This document shows positions 10,275-23,984 of a stretch of 64,000 nucleotides of DNA, piece after piece. Positions within the stretch are counted from its first letter, which is position 1, and the number at the start of each line of letters is the position of its first letter. This DNA comes from Phyllostachys edulis (lineage: Eukaryota > Streptophyta > Magnoliopsida > Poales > Poaceae). Position numbers and translations under genes: made by a program. The notes beneath the pieces were generated by a model that saw nothing but the letters and a program-made list of their open reading frames with translations, had not been told where the DNA came from and searched no databases. The stretch covers positions 32,034,338-32,098,337 of the forward strand of contig CM070561.1 of assembly GCA_036346405.1 (NCBI GenBank). The letters are read 5' to 3'.

Positions 10275-13200
10275 ATGGCAACTAACAGTGTATTTTCTGA
10301 ACTGTTTAGATCTTGCAAATTGGATGGCTCAAATTTCACAGTTTGGAAAAAGAAAAATTGCATTTTTGCTTTCTGCTGAAAACATCGATTATGTAATAGA
10401 TAAAAACGAACCGGAAGAGCCAGAAAAAAATGCCACTATTGAGGACAAGGAGAATTATGCAGAAGAATATGAAAATTGGACAAGAGATAATAAAAGGGCA
10501 CGCATTTTTATGTTAGGATCAATGACTGATTCTTTAGCTGTTGAGTATAAAGGTGAACGGAATGCGCGGAAGATAATGCGTAATCTGGAACAAGATTTTG
10601 GTGAAGTATCTCTTATTAAAGTGCTTAATCTTGTTAATCGTTTTCTCTCCACCAAGATGTATGATGGTACTTCAATTAATGAGCATCTCAATAAACTCTG
10701 TATTTTAGCAGAGGAATTAAAAAATATTGGCTATCCTTTTTCTGAAGAAGTGCAGGTTATGGTTGTTCTGAACTCTTTGCCAAATTCATGGGAACAATTT
10801 AAGATATATTTCTATCATTCTGAAAGGATACTCAATATGCGTACTCTGAGGCATCATTTGCTTATGGAAGAAGATATAAAACTCTCTCAGGGAAAAGAGA
10901 CAAATACTCATAATTCTGAGTTACACCTCGGAGAGGAAAAATGTACTAATAAAAGGAATTGGCAAAAGAGGAAGTCTAATGGTGATTTTAGAGAAAAGCT
11001 TAACTACAAGAATTTTAACTCAGTTCAGAGGAATGATAAGTACAAGAATTTCAAGTGCCACAACTGTGGTCAGTATGGGCATTTCAGAGCTGATTGCAGG
11101 AAAAAGAAGAAGAAGAATAAGCAAAAGAATCAAGATAAGCAACCAGTTGAGCGTAAAGGCGATTCATCGCCTAACGGTATGTCTAATATTTTTGTATGCA
11201 CTGAATCTTTATTTACTACTACTTTTCCAAATAGTTGGGTTATTGATTTTGGTGCTACATCTCATATTACTAAAGATAATAAAGCTTTTACTTCTACGCG
11301 AACAATTCCAAGGGGAAATAGATATATCTTTTTGGGCTCTGATGCCAAAACTGATGTACTTAGAATTGGAAATTATGTACTAGAACTCCCCAATGGAGGA
11401 AAATTATTATTACAGGACACTTTATATTCACTTAACATGAGAAGGAATTTAATCTCTGTTGCTCAGTTAGAATCTATTGGTTATGATATACTGTTTGGAA
11501 AAGAAAGTTAAAATATTGCTCAATGGGAAATTAGTGCATACTGGAACTCGTCATGAAGGTCTTTATTTTCTTGATGAGCTATCAAATGATGACAATATTG
11601 ATTGCTTGGTTGGTGAAAATAACTCCATAGTGAGGAATACTAATGATAGGAACACATGCTCGAAATCTTATTTATAGCATTTACGACTAGGTCATATATC
11701 TAAAAACAGAATTAAGAGGCTTATTAATTCTGAAATTTTGCACTTTAAGTTGGAGGATTTTGGTATTTGTGAGGCATGTATAATGGGTAAGATGACATGT
11801 GCGCCTTTTCCAAAGGCGAAAAGATCAAATGAGCATCTTGCCATTATTCATTCTGATATTTGTGGAGAGATGTCTACTCCCACTAGAGGACAGAAGATTT
11901 ATTTTATCATATTTATTGATGATTATTCAAGATTTGGTTATGTGTATCTTGTTAAACATAAGTCGGAAGGAATTGATGTATTTAAGTCATTTAAAACTGA
12001 AGTGGAAAATCAATTGAATAGAAAGATCAAAGTTTTGAGAACTGGTCGTGGAGGGGAATACACTTCAGGAATATTAAATGATTTTTGTAAAGAGCATGGA
12101 ATTATTCATCATTATACCATACCTTACACTCCACGACAAAATGGTATGGCTGAGCGGAGGAATGGAACACTTATGGATATGGTTAGATCTATGATGGCTT
12201 ATTCAGATCTTCCTTTATCTTTTTGGGGTGAAGCTTTGCATACTGTTGTTTATTTATTAAATCATTCGCCATCTAAAGCTGTAACAGTCACTCATTATGA
12301 GTTGTGGATTGGAAGAAAACCCTCACTTCACTACTTAGCTGTTTGGGGTTGTAATGCACAAATTAGAGTGCCAAATCAAAACCGTACAAAATTACAGCCT
12401 AAAAGAGCACCAGGAATTTTTATTAGTTATTCTTTGGAATCAAAAGGATATAGGTTTTATGAACAGGAAAAGGATAAACTGGTGGAAAGCAGGATGCAAT
12501 ATTTTTAGATCAAAACACACCTCGCCATGCTAAGCGGGCGATGATGGAATTATTGGCAACTCCACATGAAACATAGATAGATACATCTGGTATTGATTCT
12601 CACACTGAAGGAGGTTCAGCTCCTGAAGAAAATGCAAACCAAACTCCCAATACTAACATGCTTAGGAGAAGTGGGAGGAATTTTAGTACACCCCAATATC
12701 TAGATGATTATTATTTGTTCTTGGGGGAAGTTCACTTTAAAATTTCAGATTTAGAGGAAGAACCAAAGACTTACAAAGAAGCAATAAGATGCTCTCAATC
12801 AAAACTATGGGTGAAAGCAATGCGGGAAGAATTAAACTCGATGAAAAGGAATAAAGTTTGGGAATTTGTTGATCTACCAAACAACCGTAAACCCATAGGT
12901 TGTAAATGGATTTTTAAAAGGAAATTGAATGCAACAGGTTTAGTGGAAAAATATAAGACCAGGCTTGTTGCTAAAGGCTTTGCACAAAGGAAAGGTATTG
13001 ACTTTGTGGAAACTTTTTCTCCTATTGCAAAGTTTACTTCAATTCGTATTATTAGTGCTTTGACGGCTTATTATGATCTTGAACTCCACCAAATGGATGT
13101 TAAAACTGCTTTTCTTAATGGTCTTTTAGAGGAGGAAATATATATGATACAGACGGAAGTTTTTGGAGAAAAAGGAAATGAAAATAAGGTTTGCAAGTTG

Positions 13201-14328
13201 AATAGATCAATTTATGGTCTTAAACAAGCTCCACGTCAAAGGTATATTCTTTTTAATAATGCTATAACGTCATATGGTTTTTCAATGACGAAAGGTGATC
13301 ATTGCATATATACAAAAGTTATGGGTAATTGTTTTGTCTTACTGTCTTTATATGTTGATGATATTCTCATTGCTGCTAATGATAAAAATACATTGATGGA
13401 AGTGAAAGCTTGGTTGTCTTCTAAATTTGATATGAAAGATATGGAGAAGTTTCCTATATGTTAGAAGTTGAAATACATAGAGATCGGAATAAAATGATTC
13501 TTGGGTTGTTTCAAAAGGCATACATTCGAAGTGTTTCAAAACGATTTTCTATGGAAAATAGCAAACCTGTTAATGGTAATTGTAAAGGGAACTAAACTCA
13601 GTGAGGGATTATGTCCAAAAACTCCTAAGGAAAAAGCTAGAATGAATGGTATTCCTTATTCTTCAGCTTTGAGATGTCTTATGTATGCTATGTTATTTAC
13701 ACGACCTGACCTTAGCTATGCCATTAGAATTCTTAGTAGATATCAAAAGAATCCTGGAGAAGAGCACTAGAAACAAATCAAATATGTACTGCGTTATATC
13801 AAAGGAACTATGGATTATTCATTATGTTTTAATGGTCATAATCTTCAGCTGCAGGGTTACACTGATGCTGATTGGCAAGGGGATCTGGATGACCCAAAAT
13901 CAACTTTTGGTTATCTATTTACTTTGGCAGGAGGTGCTATTTCTTGGTGTAGCAGGAAACAGAATTCAGTTGCTCTTTCCTCTATGAAAGCTGAATACAT
14001 TGCTGTATCTGAAGCAGCAAAGGAAGGTGTATGGCTGAGGGAATTTCTTGCATCACTTAAGGTCGTGGAAAGCGCATTACAACCTGTCACAATTTTCTGT
14101 GATAATCAGGCAGCGATCAAGGTCTCAAAGGATCCTAAATTTCATAATAAAAGTAAACACATTGAAGGAAGGTATCACTATATTCGTGATGTAATAAATA
14201 GACTCAAATCTATTCGTTTAGTTTATTTGCCTAGCATTGATATGATTGCAGATCCACTGACTAAGCCAGTTAGTCGGGAATTATTTTCTAAGCATGTTAA
14301 AGACATGGGACTTCAGTTTATTAATTGA
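10275..14328 (+). pseudogene. Copia gag-pol polyprotein, broken
   Basis: A start frame MATNSVFSELF at 10275 shifts frame in an A-rich run near 10350. Gag then continues to a CCHC zinc knuckle (CHNCGQYGHFRADC, 11056-11097). The protease site reads WVIDFGATSH, with Phe where DSG/DTG is expected (11245-11253). Integrase (about 11690-12508) keeps the first Asp (HSDICGE) and the Glu (NGMAERRNG), but the middle Asp is Gly (RTGRGGEY, 12044-12046). Reverse transcriptase (12658-13464) keeps YVDD at 13351-13362. RNase H (13810-14328) keeps YTDADW, MKAEY and CDNQAAI. Stops or shifts occur near 11511, 11677, 12508, 13464 and 13770. The element cannot replicate by itself. Confidence 0.93.
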
Positions 14329-14341
14329 AGTGTTTTCAGCC

Positions 14342-14351
14342 AAGTGGGAGA
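14342..14351 (+). promoter_or_regulatory. Polypurine tract of the Copia element
   Basis: AAGTGGGAGA directly before the 3' LTR; primes plus-strand synthesis. Confidence 0.85.
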
Positions 14352-14411
14352 TGTTGAATTTTTATGTGGCTTTCAACAATTAATGCGGTTATTATCTGCT
14401 TTAATTCAATG

Positions 14412-14889
<478 letters not shown>

Positions 14890-14980
<91 letters not shown>
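14890..14980. repeat. (TA)n(TG)n compound microsatellite
   Basis: TA repeats pass into about 25 TG repeats and a short G run. Confidence 0.95.
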
Positions 14981-14982
<2 letters not shown>

Positions 14983-15789
14983 GGGGATTATTCGATGAAA
15001 TTTAACTCGAGGAATTAATACTGAGGTGTCGAGGACGGCTGTGCTAGAATAGGTAGATATATTTATTAAGATCGAGTCTACTGGAATTTAATATGCATGC
15101 TATGACTAATCCGGATACAGCACAGGACGGAATATCTGGGTTTGTTTTGCAGGATCGGCTCTGCAGGCTGTTGACCCACATGATCAGATTGAAATTGATC
15201 TCGTAAACAGTCTGATCATGACACATAACTCACACATGTGTGCTAGTGACTAATATATTTTAGACTCATTAAACTAGCCTGTTTGATCATGGTTGGTAAC
15301 ATGGTTCAGGAGTCTCACGATGTACCAAAAACGGGTGGGTCAATTATAACACCTAGAAGTAAAATATATAAATAGATCCCTACTCTCTAGCCTCATTATG
15401 CAATTATGAACGACACCACGAAAAAAACTGAGAAATAGAGGATAGACGAAATAGACACCACAAAATCAATCAGGCTTTATTCAAACCCAACACTCCAGCT
15501 GCCGCTGCACCTCAGCCGTCGCGTCTCGTGCCTCTACGCCTCCATCGACCGCGCGCTCGGTAGCATTCTTGCCCTCGGCCTCGCTTGGCGCCGCTTCCAT
15601 CAAGCCTCGGTTGGCGTCGCTCGAGCCTCCGTCGGCCGCCGTCGTCCGCGCCTCGACGCTGTCGCCTCGGCCTCGCCTCAAGCGCAAGTTGCCGCCGGCG
15701 CCAAGCGATTCTTGTATTGGCTCGGTTTAGCCTCCTCGGCCCCGCTAAGCCACTACCGCTCCACCGCCTCAACGAGAGACTGGCGGAGA

Positions 15790-15979
15790 TTCTGGAGGAA
15801 GGAATAAAAGAGGAAGAGAGAAGGTTAGTGTGGTTATTTTGTGTGCCCGAAAAAGGAGAAAACATGGAGAAATAGTGAAAATGACAAAATCATTGATTGT
15901 ATTTTCTAAAAAATGTCAAATCGCAAATTGCCAAAACGTAGAAGACCACTATACAGAGCGGCAAATTCTCAATCGTCCC
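15790..15979 (-). repeat. Right TIR of the MULE
   Basis: Reverse complement of the left TIR at 8748-8940; ends in CAATCGTCCC at 15979. Confidence 0.75.
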
Positions 15980-15984
15980 TTCAC

Positions 15985-16420
15985 TGTTCTGTTCTCTTCT
16001 TTGCCGATGCGGTTGAGACCATCACACTCTTGATCCATGCCTGATGCCTACACACCACGAAAAGCAAACCATTCATCGCAAATTGTGCACTCGCATTCGA
16101 CACACATGATCTACCGAATCAACTAAAAGCGAAATCTACCAAGACAAACAAGAAGCGGCAGTGCATTATCTACCGAAAAAAAATATCAAGAACTACAGGA
16201 AATACACACCGATCTTTCCAATCCCAGGGCACGAGAGAGTCTCAGACCGATGAGATACAGCAGATCATAGAGCTGGATTCTGCGCTTGGATTTTCTTCTC
16301 CCCCTTTCTCGGAAAATAGGACGAGGAGAGGGAAAGGAGGAATTTTTTTTTTATCTCGGCGGCGGAACAAACGAGAGAGAGATGGAGAGAAAAGTGAAAC
16401 CAGGAAAGCTTCTCGCGCCG
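15985..16420 (-). other. Possible detached 5' leader and first codons of a gene
   Basis: Read on the minus strand, this is a CT-rich leader (about 16400-16250), a possible intron with acceptor-like TTTCGGTAG, then ATGGATCAAGAGTGTGATGG (M-D-Q-E-C-D-G-L-N-R, ATG at 16036-16038) running straight into the MULE right end at 15979. It resembles the start of a minus-strand gene cut by the MULE, but I recognise no family and see no matching continuation left of 8748. Tentative. Confidence 0.2.
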
Positions 16421-17221
16421 CTGTTCGGTCTTCCCTGCCAACTCGCTACTCCTGCCTTGGAAGCATCTTATGGGCTCAATTCGAAAAAGCCCACTCCTGA
16501 AAGCCCAAAGGCCAGTATGTTTGGGCCTAATCGGCCAGGCCCTTTTGTAAAACTACGTACAGCTCTCTGTTCTTTTTTTTAGTCCAGCGAAAAAAATAGC
16601 AGGCCAGCATGGAAGAACATATATTTTTCCCTTAAATAATTTAAATTACTCAAGCTAAGGCGCGGTTTAACTCGGCACAGATAGCATAGCACCACCAGAG
16701 GGTGACTTATCCGCCAAACATGTGAGTACAATCAAACATGTAACTTCCCCGTGCAACAACAAACTATTTTGCTGCATCAGCCAATACGACAAGTGCTGCA
16801 CGAGTGAGCGAGGGTAGGCAGTGGCCAGTAGCCAGTAGGGACAGCGAGGCACTCTGGCCGGTCAAGGTACCTGACGACACCACCTGTTGTGCTTTCCTGC
16901 GGCAACTCATGCTGGCTGCCATGCCACATCCACAGCCCAGTACCCATGGCATGGCATGGCATGCAGTCGTCGGCAGCCACCATAGCATGCACACACACAC
17001 ATCTTCTCACCACCAACCTCACCTGACCTGACCTGCACACAACTCACCATCGATCAACACATACCGGCCGGCCCAGCCTTCCGTTGGCCGAACAACCGGA
17101 ATTTTTGGCGCAAATAGCATGTTGCGCGGTTTTATTATGAAAGTTGCGTTCGTCTCAACAAAATAGTAAATCTGGATATTCGTCCGCACGGTCATCGGCC
17201 GGATACGATGTTCACGTGACA
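16421..17221. other. Intergenic, no gene seen
   Basis: Mixed sequence with a GGCATGGCATGGCATGC repeat at about 16945-16962 and an ACACACAC run near 16990. No frame with recognisable protein features. Confidence 0.5.
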
Positions 17222-18035
17222 CATCGTGTAACAGCCTATTTTCGGTTCTTGAATAGTAATTACCGTTTATCGTTGGAGTTTCAAAACCTATTTCAAACTA
17301 GATTGTATTTGCAAAAATCTATTGCTTCTACCTCATTTCAAGTTTCTGAATTCAAATTCTCCATTTGAATTCTGTTTTCAAAATCCGCCCCCCTCCTCCT
17401 GGGCTCGTCCCACCTTCCCCCCTCCCCCCCCGGCCCCATCTTCTCTTTGGCCCAGCTCCCCTCCTCGCTCCTTTTCTTCTCCCCCGCCTCCTCCTTGCTT
17501 TCTTCTCCCCAAGCCACTTGTCTTGGTATGCCTCTACATGCCCATGCACAAGACGAAGCGCTTGCACCGCTTACTGCTGCTCCCTCTGTCACCTTGACTC
17601 CGGCAACCTCCCTTGCATCGTCCCGTCTCGTCAATCAGACCACCCACCTGCTCCAGCCACGCCCGTTCTGCTGCACCCCCGTGTGCCCACCTGCTCTGTC
17701 CCGTCGCCGAGCTGCTCCTCTTGACTCTAGCGTCCACAGCACCAGCCCTCTGTCGCCATAACGTCGCACCCACATTATTGCCCTAGCCGTGTGCTGTGTT
17801 GCGCATGCATGCGCCTGTGCCCTTGACTACGCCACCTACCATGTCGTCGTGTCGCCTTCGCCACCTGCTCTGGCCCCTTGAAGTCGCCGCCGCTCCCGTC
17901 AGCAAGCCCAACTCCCTCTCTGCCACCTCCGTTAGCACGCAGCGCCATGCACGCGCGCCACGCGCATCCGTTGCCGTGCCTCGGGACCGCGCGCCTCTGA
18001 GTCTCTCAACGGCTCTCCACTCCTCTCCTCTGGGC

Positions 18036-18041
18036 TATAAA
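18036..18041 (+). promoter_or_regulatory. TATA box of the solo LTR
   Basis: GGGCTATAAACTCG in the middle of the LTR, placed as a U3 promoter would be. Confidence 0.55.
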
Positions 18042-18294
18042 CTCGAGTGCCCCCCCCCCTTCATCTCCTTCCCCCACCCAACTCTCCTTGAAGCAACCCC
18101 CTCACTCAATTTCAGTTTTGTTTCACAGGAGCTGCTGCATTTCCTCTTCTCCTTCAGCCCCGGCCGACCCCTTCGTCGTCGTCCTCCTTCGCCTTCGATC
18201 GCGAGCTTTTCCACCGTCATTCGTTGTCCGCTGACCTCCTTCAACTTCTCTCTCGGTCTTGGCGAGCTCCTCGTGCCCTGTTCTCTCATGCCCT

Positions 18295-18720
18295 TTTCGA
18301 CCACGTCATGTAGTCGAACTCCACTTTCGACCTCGTCGCGTAGTCGAACCCCACTTTCGACCACGTCGTGTAGTCGAATCCCCCTTTCAACCACGTCGAG
18401 TAGTCGAATCCCCCTTTCGATCACGTCAAGTAGTCGAACCTCCCTTTCGACAACGTCGTGTAGTTGAACCCCCTTCTGACTACGTCGTGTAGCCGAAACA
18501 TCATTTCGACCAGGTAGTCGAACCCCCTTCCGACTACGTTATGTAGTCGAACCCCCTTCCGACTACGTCATGTAGTCGAAACCTCCTTTCGACCAGGTAG
18601 TCAAACCTTCTTCCGACTACGTCGTGTAGTCGAACCACCATCCGATAATGTCATGTAGTCGAAACCTCCTTCCAACCAGGTAGTCGAACCTCCTTCCGAC
18701 CAGGTGGTCGATTTTCCAAC
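18295..18720. repeat. Minisatellite inside the solo LTR
   Basis: About fifteen degenerate units of roughly 28 bp built on TTTCGACCACGTCGTGTAG and TCGAACCCCC. They produce a Ser/Thr/Arg-rich frame that is not a real protein. Confidence 0.88.
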
Positions 18721-19963
18721 CATGTGAAGTCGGATGAACAGTACTCGAAACCAAAGCTTCGGAGGCTCCGTTCTCCTCCGTTATAACTCCGATTTAAGTG
18801 AAATTTGTCTCTAAATTTGTATAAATTCAAGATCTGGCTAATGGCCATGGTCTTGTTTTATTTGGAGTTCATTTATGATTTCTTGTGTATTTATTTGTTC
18901 TCTTTGCTTGTTTGATCTTTTTCGGTACGTTCGTCCGAATAGAGTTCGAATAAGCAGGAGATCTCTATTTCGATCAAGCACAAGACTTTCAAGACTCTCT
19001 TACCTTCAATCTAGACAAGTCAATACTTTGATCATATCGAACCTATATTTTATGCAAATTATATTCTTTCAAAATATCAACTGGCATGTTTTAATTCTTT
19101 ATGCAAATGTATGTTAAATCATAAGGTAGTTAAATACTCATTCGATGATTAATTAATCATTATGCCATCCTTTGACAATTGAATCCATTATTTCATGTCA
19201 CCCTAGTAACTATGTGGTAATTATTAGTTATAGGTTGTACTTAAGCGACATGCTAGTCTTACTTAAGTACCAGGGCATTAAATGCTCTAATCATCATCCT
19301 TTAATCATGAAAGTAGATTTTGGCAGTCATTATGGATAAATGACTGGAATGTTGAGACAATGTATTTTTGCTCCCCGAAAACCCTAAAACTTGCTATTAC
19401 CACATCTGGACAGATGGTAAGGTAGTGGGTGCTGACGTAGTACGAGAATGGTGGGTACGTGGTATGAACGGTCCAGATGACATTAAGAACTTAATCATGT
19501 TATGGTCTCCCATTGTAAAACAAGTACAACCACAAGTCTGTAAAGTACTTATTTGCAAAGTACAACCACAAGTCCGATGACCGTACAGACAAGACTCCAA
19601 ATTTACTATTTTATCGTGGCGAACACTACTTCCATAATAAAACGTCCACCGTGCACTCGGTCACCTTCCGTGTGTTTTTACGCTGCTCCTGATCGGAGAA
19701 TATCGATCGTCGCTGCCTACTCACCCTAAGGGCTAAGGCCACATCGAATCGGATTCTCTTTCGCACTGTCCGATCGAGTCCCAGATATATTATGGTTAAG
19801 ATCCTAAGATATACACAAATGAAGTGTGGAGCTTAAAGGCTTCTTAATTATCGAGTTCGGTAAGGAAGACAGAGGATGCGAATCCGTTGTTAATTCAATC
19901 CATTCGCATCCTATTTTGCGCTAGTTTGCTTTTTTTTTTTTATATACCATGTCCCAACTCACT

Positions 19964-20741
19964 TGTTAGGTTAATATCGTACAAACGGTCCATCGGTCCC
20001 AACGACCTGACGAAAACCACAAGAAAACCCCTGAGGGCCACCGACCGAAGACGCGACTAGGCGCCTCCGGAGAGTACCAAGTATATCCTCGGAGAAGCCC
20101 TGAAGGGTGCGCGAAGGCCACCAAAAGACATATGATGGCCAAGAGCCGAAGGCACGACTAAAGACCCCCAGAGGGTACCAAATATACCTTCGAGAAGACC
20201 CCGAAGAGTGCACGAAGGCCACCAAATGGGATCCTTGCCTGGGGCTACCTCCCTCATGAGCATCGAAGTATGTCCATGGCTCCTCAGCCTAGGGGCACCC
20301 CGCACAGTGCGAAGGGGGAGAAGCACCAGTAGACCGCGCGTAACAACTGGATGGACCAGGATCAGGAGGGTCCACTATGGACCGAAGGCTACGCGTAGGA
20401 TAAGGAAAAACCCCTGCAGCCCTACGGATATATGGTCTTTTTAAGGGTAAAACTGTAATCTCGTGTACCCTGATCGAAAAGCTATAAATAGTCGTCTCAC
20501 ACATGTAATGGAGGACTTTTTTTCAAGATAATTAATACATATTAACTTATCTTGGCATCGGTCCTCTCTCTCTCCAGGATCTCCTGATTTTCATCGTGAC
20601 AACCGGGGTCCCCTTTCGTCCTGTTGTGGTGCGGGAACGAATTGTACATTCATTCTGACGTTTATCAGAGATCACGGCGGGGTTAGTGTGGTAGCGCAAA
20701 GAAAGAGATTAGGACGTGATGCATCCCCTATTTCCCTTGCA
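19964..20741 (+). mobile_element. LTR-like remnant with adjacent putative primer site
   Basis: Starts TGTTAGGTTAATATCG and ends CCCTTGCA. It contains a GCTATAAATAGTC promoter motif (20481-20493), followed by a leader like that of the Gypsy LTRs further right. Directly after comes TTTTGGTGTCAGAAAGTGC, which resembles a primer-binding region. Repeated CGAAGGCCACCAAA motifs occur upstream of the TATA box. No target duplication was found, so this may be a truncated 5' end rather than a solo LTR. Confidence 0.5.
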
Positions 20742-23700
20742 TTTTGGTGTCAGAAAGTGCAAGTCTCGATCACACACAAAGGTTACTTCATTAGGCATCT
20801 GATTAGCGTCCATTACATGGCATTATGATCTGCATCATCGCATGGATTCTTTTGCTGATCAGCACTGGCAGGATCTTCCACACAGCCATCAAAGCCTTCC
20901 CCTTTAATCTCTCGTGGCAGCGAAAGAAAGCAGAGGAAAGAAGAAAGAAAGCTGATGAAAAGGAAGAGCTAGCAATCGTGGCCTCGGCTCGTGGGTTTCT
21001 GTTGCTGCTTCGCCATGCGTTTTCCTGAGTGATGCCTTGATGATCGAGACGGAGACCCTTTGTACATGTCGTATGCATATATCTCTCCACCATGATCGAT
21101 GGGTTCCTTTTTTAGGTGATTCATGATTGATTTTGGTGGGGATACGGGCACTGTTCGACCGTATTGGGCTGCACGACGGTACTGCCCGGTTGTCTCCGGA
21201 TAGGTGTCCGTTCTTACAGGCAATTTTATCGTGCATGGTTTAAATAGCGGATATGGGGCGCGCGCACGTTTGACTTACTGTTTATTTGATCTTGAATACC
21301 AAACGATGCATGTATCAGATGGTTACATTTGTAAGTTGCATAAGTCCGGAGCAGAGATCGGAAATTGTACTTTCATTATCTAAAAAGGAGCAGACCCTAC
21401 GGGGACAGCCGGGGCATCGGCTATGGCTGCCGAAACCTAGACACCCCATAAGGATCCCTTAATTTTTTGTCATGCCTATACCACTGGCGTACATCAGTAA
21501 CAACTGCATTACGAGTGATTTGTAACAACTGCATTTTACAATAAAAGGTACTGACAACTAGATGTGCAAGCTAAACCCCTTCGATTGTTATAGCATCTGT
21601 ACAGGCTTCTTTATAGAACCACTTCACTACGACCCTACGACGTATGCTACCTACCTGTTATTAGGATTGCTTAAAGAAAAAAAAAAGACCAAATCAAGCC
21701 CATAGATGGATCCATTTTGCAAGGGGCAAGGATGGGGCAGAGCTAAGGTAGCTGCCTCCCACACGCTGCACCAAAAGAAAACACCGCCCCTCTCCAAATA
21801 TTCCCCTATCATGCCGACTTTTGACCATTCATCAGGGCCCCAACGACAACACTGAGACCATCGCCACCAGCGGCAACAGCAGCAAGAAGAAGTAGCTAGC
21901 ACTAGCAGCAACTTCGTCAAAATTGCTCGTGAGATGGCTACTTCTCACGAGCTGCCGATCGAGGTGGTGAAAGGAAAGGCAGCGCGCGCGCACGCACGTC
22001 GGCACGTACGTAGGACCAAAGGGGCGAGCCCTTCTTTTTGATCTTTTGCCAGCCCAGATGCATGGCGACCTCTGAAAGCAAAGGTTCACTTGCAGAGCTG
22101 CAGCGTCTGTGTATGTACTGCTCTAGCACTGTCTTTTCTCCTCTGTTTCTGCGGGAGAATTAAGGGTCATTGGTTTTGGGGCTCATTTCTTCTACACTTT
22201 TTAGCATGGTAGGTGACTACTAGTTAGTAGATGGCTCGATAACGGTTTGAGCATTTGTAAGTGACTCGGCGTTAGAAACGATATCTATCGTTCGATTAAA
22301 AATCGAAGGTTTAGATCTAGCGTCACAGCGGTGCTGCTATAGTAAAATCACTGCAACGAATGTTCCGTTGTTGTTACATCACACCGCATAGTACTGTTCA
22401 CCTCCACACAAAAATATTGTTCACACCGAGCAATAATATAGAGGATCCGGGTAATAGATGGTGTGACGTATCTAGTACGAGCTGGCCTTAGAATAGGAGA
22501 ATGCGCGAAGATTCTGACCGTTCGATTAGCATTCGTTCCGGAACGGATGGTACTTCTTACACTATAGGATGATTCAAACCGTAGGTTCGCATTTTTTTTT
22601 TTCCATTTTTAGGGGTCTATCATTTGATAGATTCCCTGATTGGTGCATCGATCGAATGTCGTGTAAGTGTTTGAGGAGTACAAAGTTGAAGATTTAAACA
22701 TTTGAGGACCTCATTGTCAATGGTGTTGAGATTTCACGTTTTGGTGCTCTGGAAAAGAAATGTTGCAAAAGAAGGGGATTAGCCATATAGCTGCAATCCG
22801 AGTACTAGTCTTTTGTCCTCTGTCTTTTGGGCTCATACATGGGATTCCAAAGCTGCCTGAACGTGACTTTTGCCGAGGAAAGTGCAATGCTGAATCAGTA
22901 AAGGTGTATTGTGAAAGTTGGATCTCCTTGCAGCTGTAACATTGGATTCAACTTCTCTGGCAGCATCGCAACCGTCCGATCAGAAATCAAAGGCGACATT
23001 TACATACCTCGACTATTCAACTTTTTTTTTTACCGAAGGAGGACGTCGCCGCAAAATATGTCACATGGAATTAAAAAAATATATTTTTCCCCTCCCAAAG
23101 TTGGTGAAACACATTTGTAAGCCCTCAGTTGCTTCTCTCTTTTGGAAAGATGGTTTTTCACCCTCCTAGAAAGACTTCCCAAGATCTAACCCCTGTCAAA
23201 AAGCAGCTACAAAATTGCAACCATGCATCTCTATAGTATGCACCACTCAGTTGTCTGAGATCAGACTTTCTCCACTGTATCATTTGGGGAAAAAAATAAA
23301 AAGAGAAAAAAGGAGTCCTATACATATTCTGAGTGCACTAGCACTACCATACCAGATTGCAAAACTTGAGATCTGTGGTGGGTGCCCATGGTTATGGTCT
23401 CATTTGTACATTAGGGGAAAGCATGGTATGGCCTGGCCTGCCACAGATCAAAGATGGCATGCAGCACTCCATGCCATGGTCATATGACTCCCCTGTGTGT
23501 CTTTGGTCATGTCACCCAGCTTGCAAAATTTACTTGTGGCTAACTCCCTTCCAGAAACATTGAAAAGAGGGATCAACAGATATGACAAACTATCCCTGTT
23601 AATGGCCACCTCCAATGATTCCTGAAAGCCACTACTATTGACCACTATTATAAATGCTTGAGCAGCCATGATGGAGATTACTATATTATTCCTCCGAGGT

Positions 23701-23904
23701 GGCAGGGGTGTACATAGAGTGGTACCCCTGCACTATCACCTTGTGGATATATATATCCTATACAGATTAGTTCAAACTGCAAATGCATCAGTTTTTAGCT
23801 ATGTAGTTAGAATTTTTGGATGCAGAGGCCGGAAGAGTTTTTTACTCTTCCATTATCTAAAAAAGCTATGTAGTTAGAAATCGACCTTTTCAGATAAAAG
23901 CACA

Positions 23905-23984
23905 TAAGAAATTCTAAGCATCTACCAGGTAGTTTAGAATGGCTTAAGAAATTCTAAGCATCTACCAGGTAGTTTAGAATGCCT
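23905..23984. repeat. 40-bp tandem duplication
   Basis: TAAGAAATTCTAAGCATCTA and the following bases occur twice head to tail at 23905 and 23945, almost identical. Confidence 0.95.

Larger units (their letters stand above)
17227..19741 (+). mobile_element. Solo LTR of a long-LTR Gypsy-type retrotransposon
   Basis: Starts TGTAACAGCC and ends in AGGGCTAAGGCCA. An exact 5-bp duplication CATCG lies on both sides (17222-17226 and 19742-19746). At 2515 bp it has no internal gag-pol. A promoter-like TATAAA lies at 18036-18041, followed by a C-rich leader. Solo LTRs arise by recombination between the two LTRs of one element. A TGTAAC start and long LTR suggest a Tekay/RIRE-like chromovirus; the lineage is inference. 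Confidence 0.82.

Noticed and set aside
16286..16582. 98-codon frame on the plus strand
   Set aside because: No protein features; the opposite strand looks more like a gene leader.
17796..18467. 223-codon Ser/Thr-rich frame
   Set aside because: Lies in the solo LTR leader and runs into its minisatellite; not a gene.
20825..21028. 67-codon frame starting with a hydrophobic stretch, then a Lys/Glu-rich part
   Set aside because: Could pass as a small membrane protein, but no family match, no clear promoter, and short frames of this kind are common by chance.
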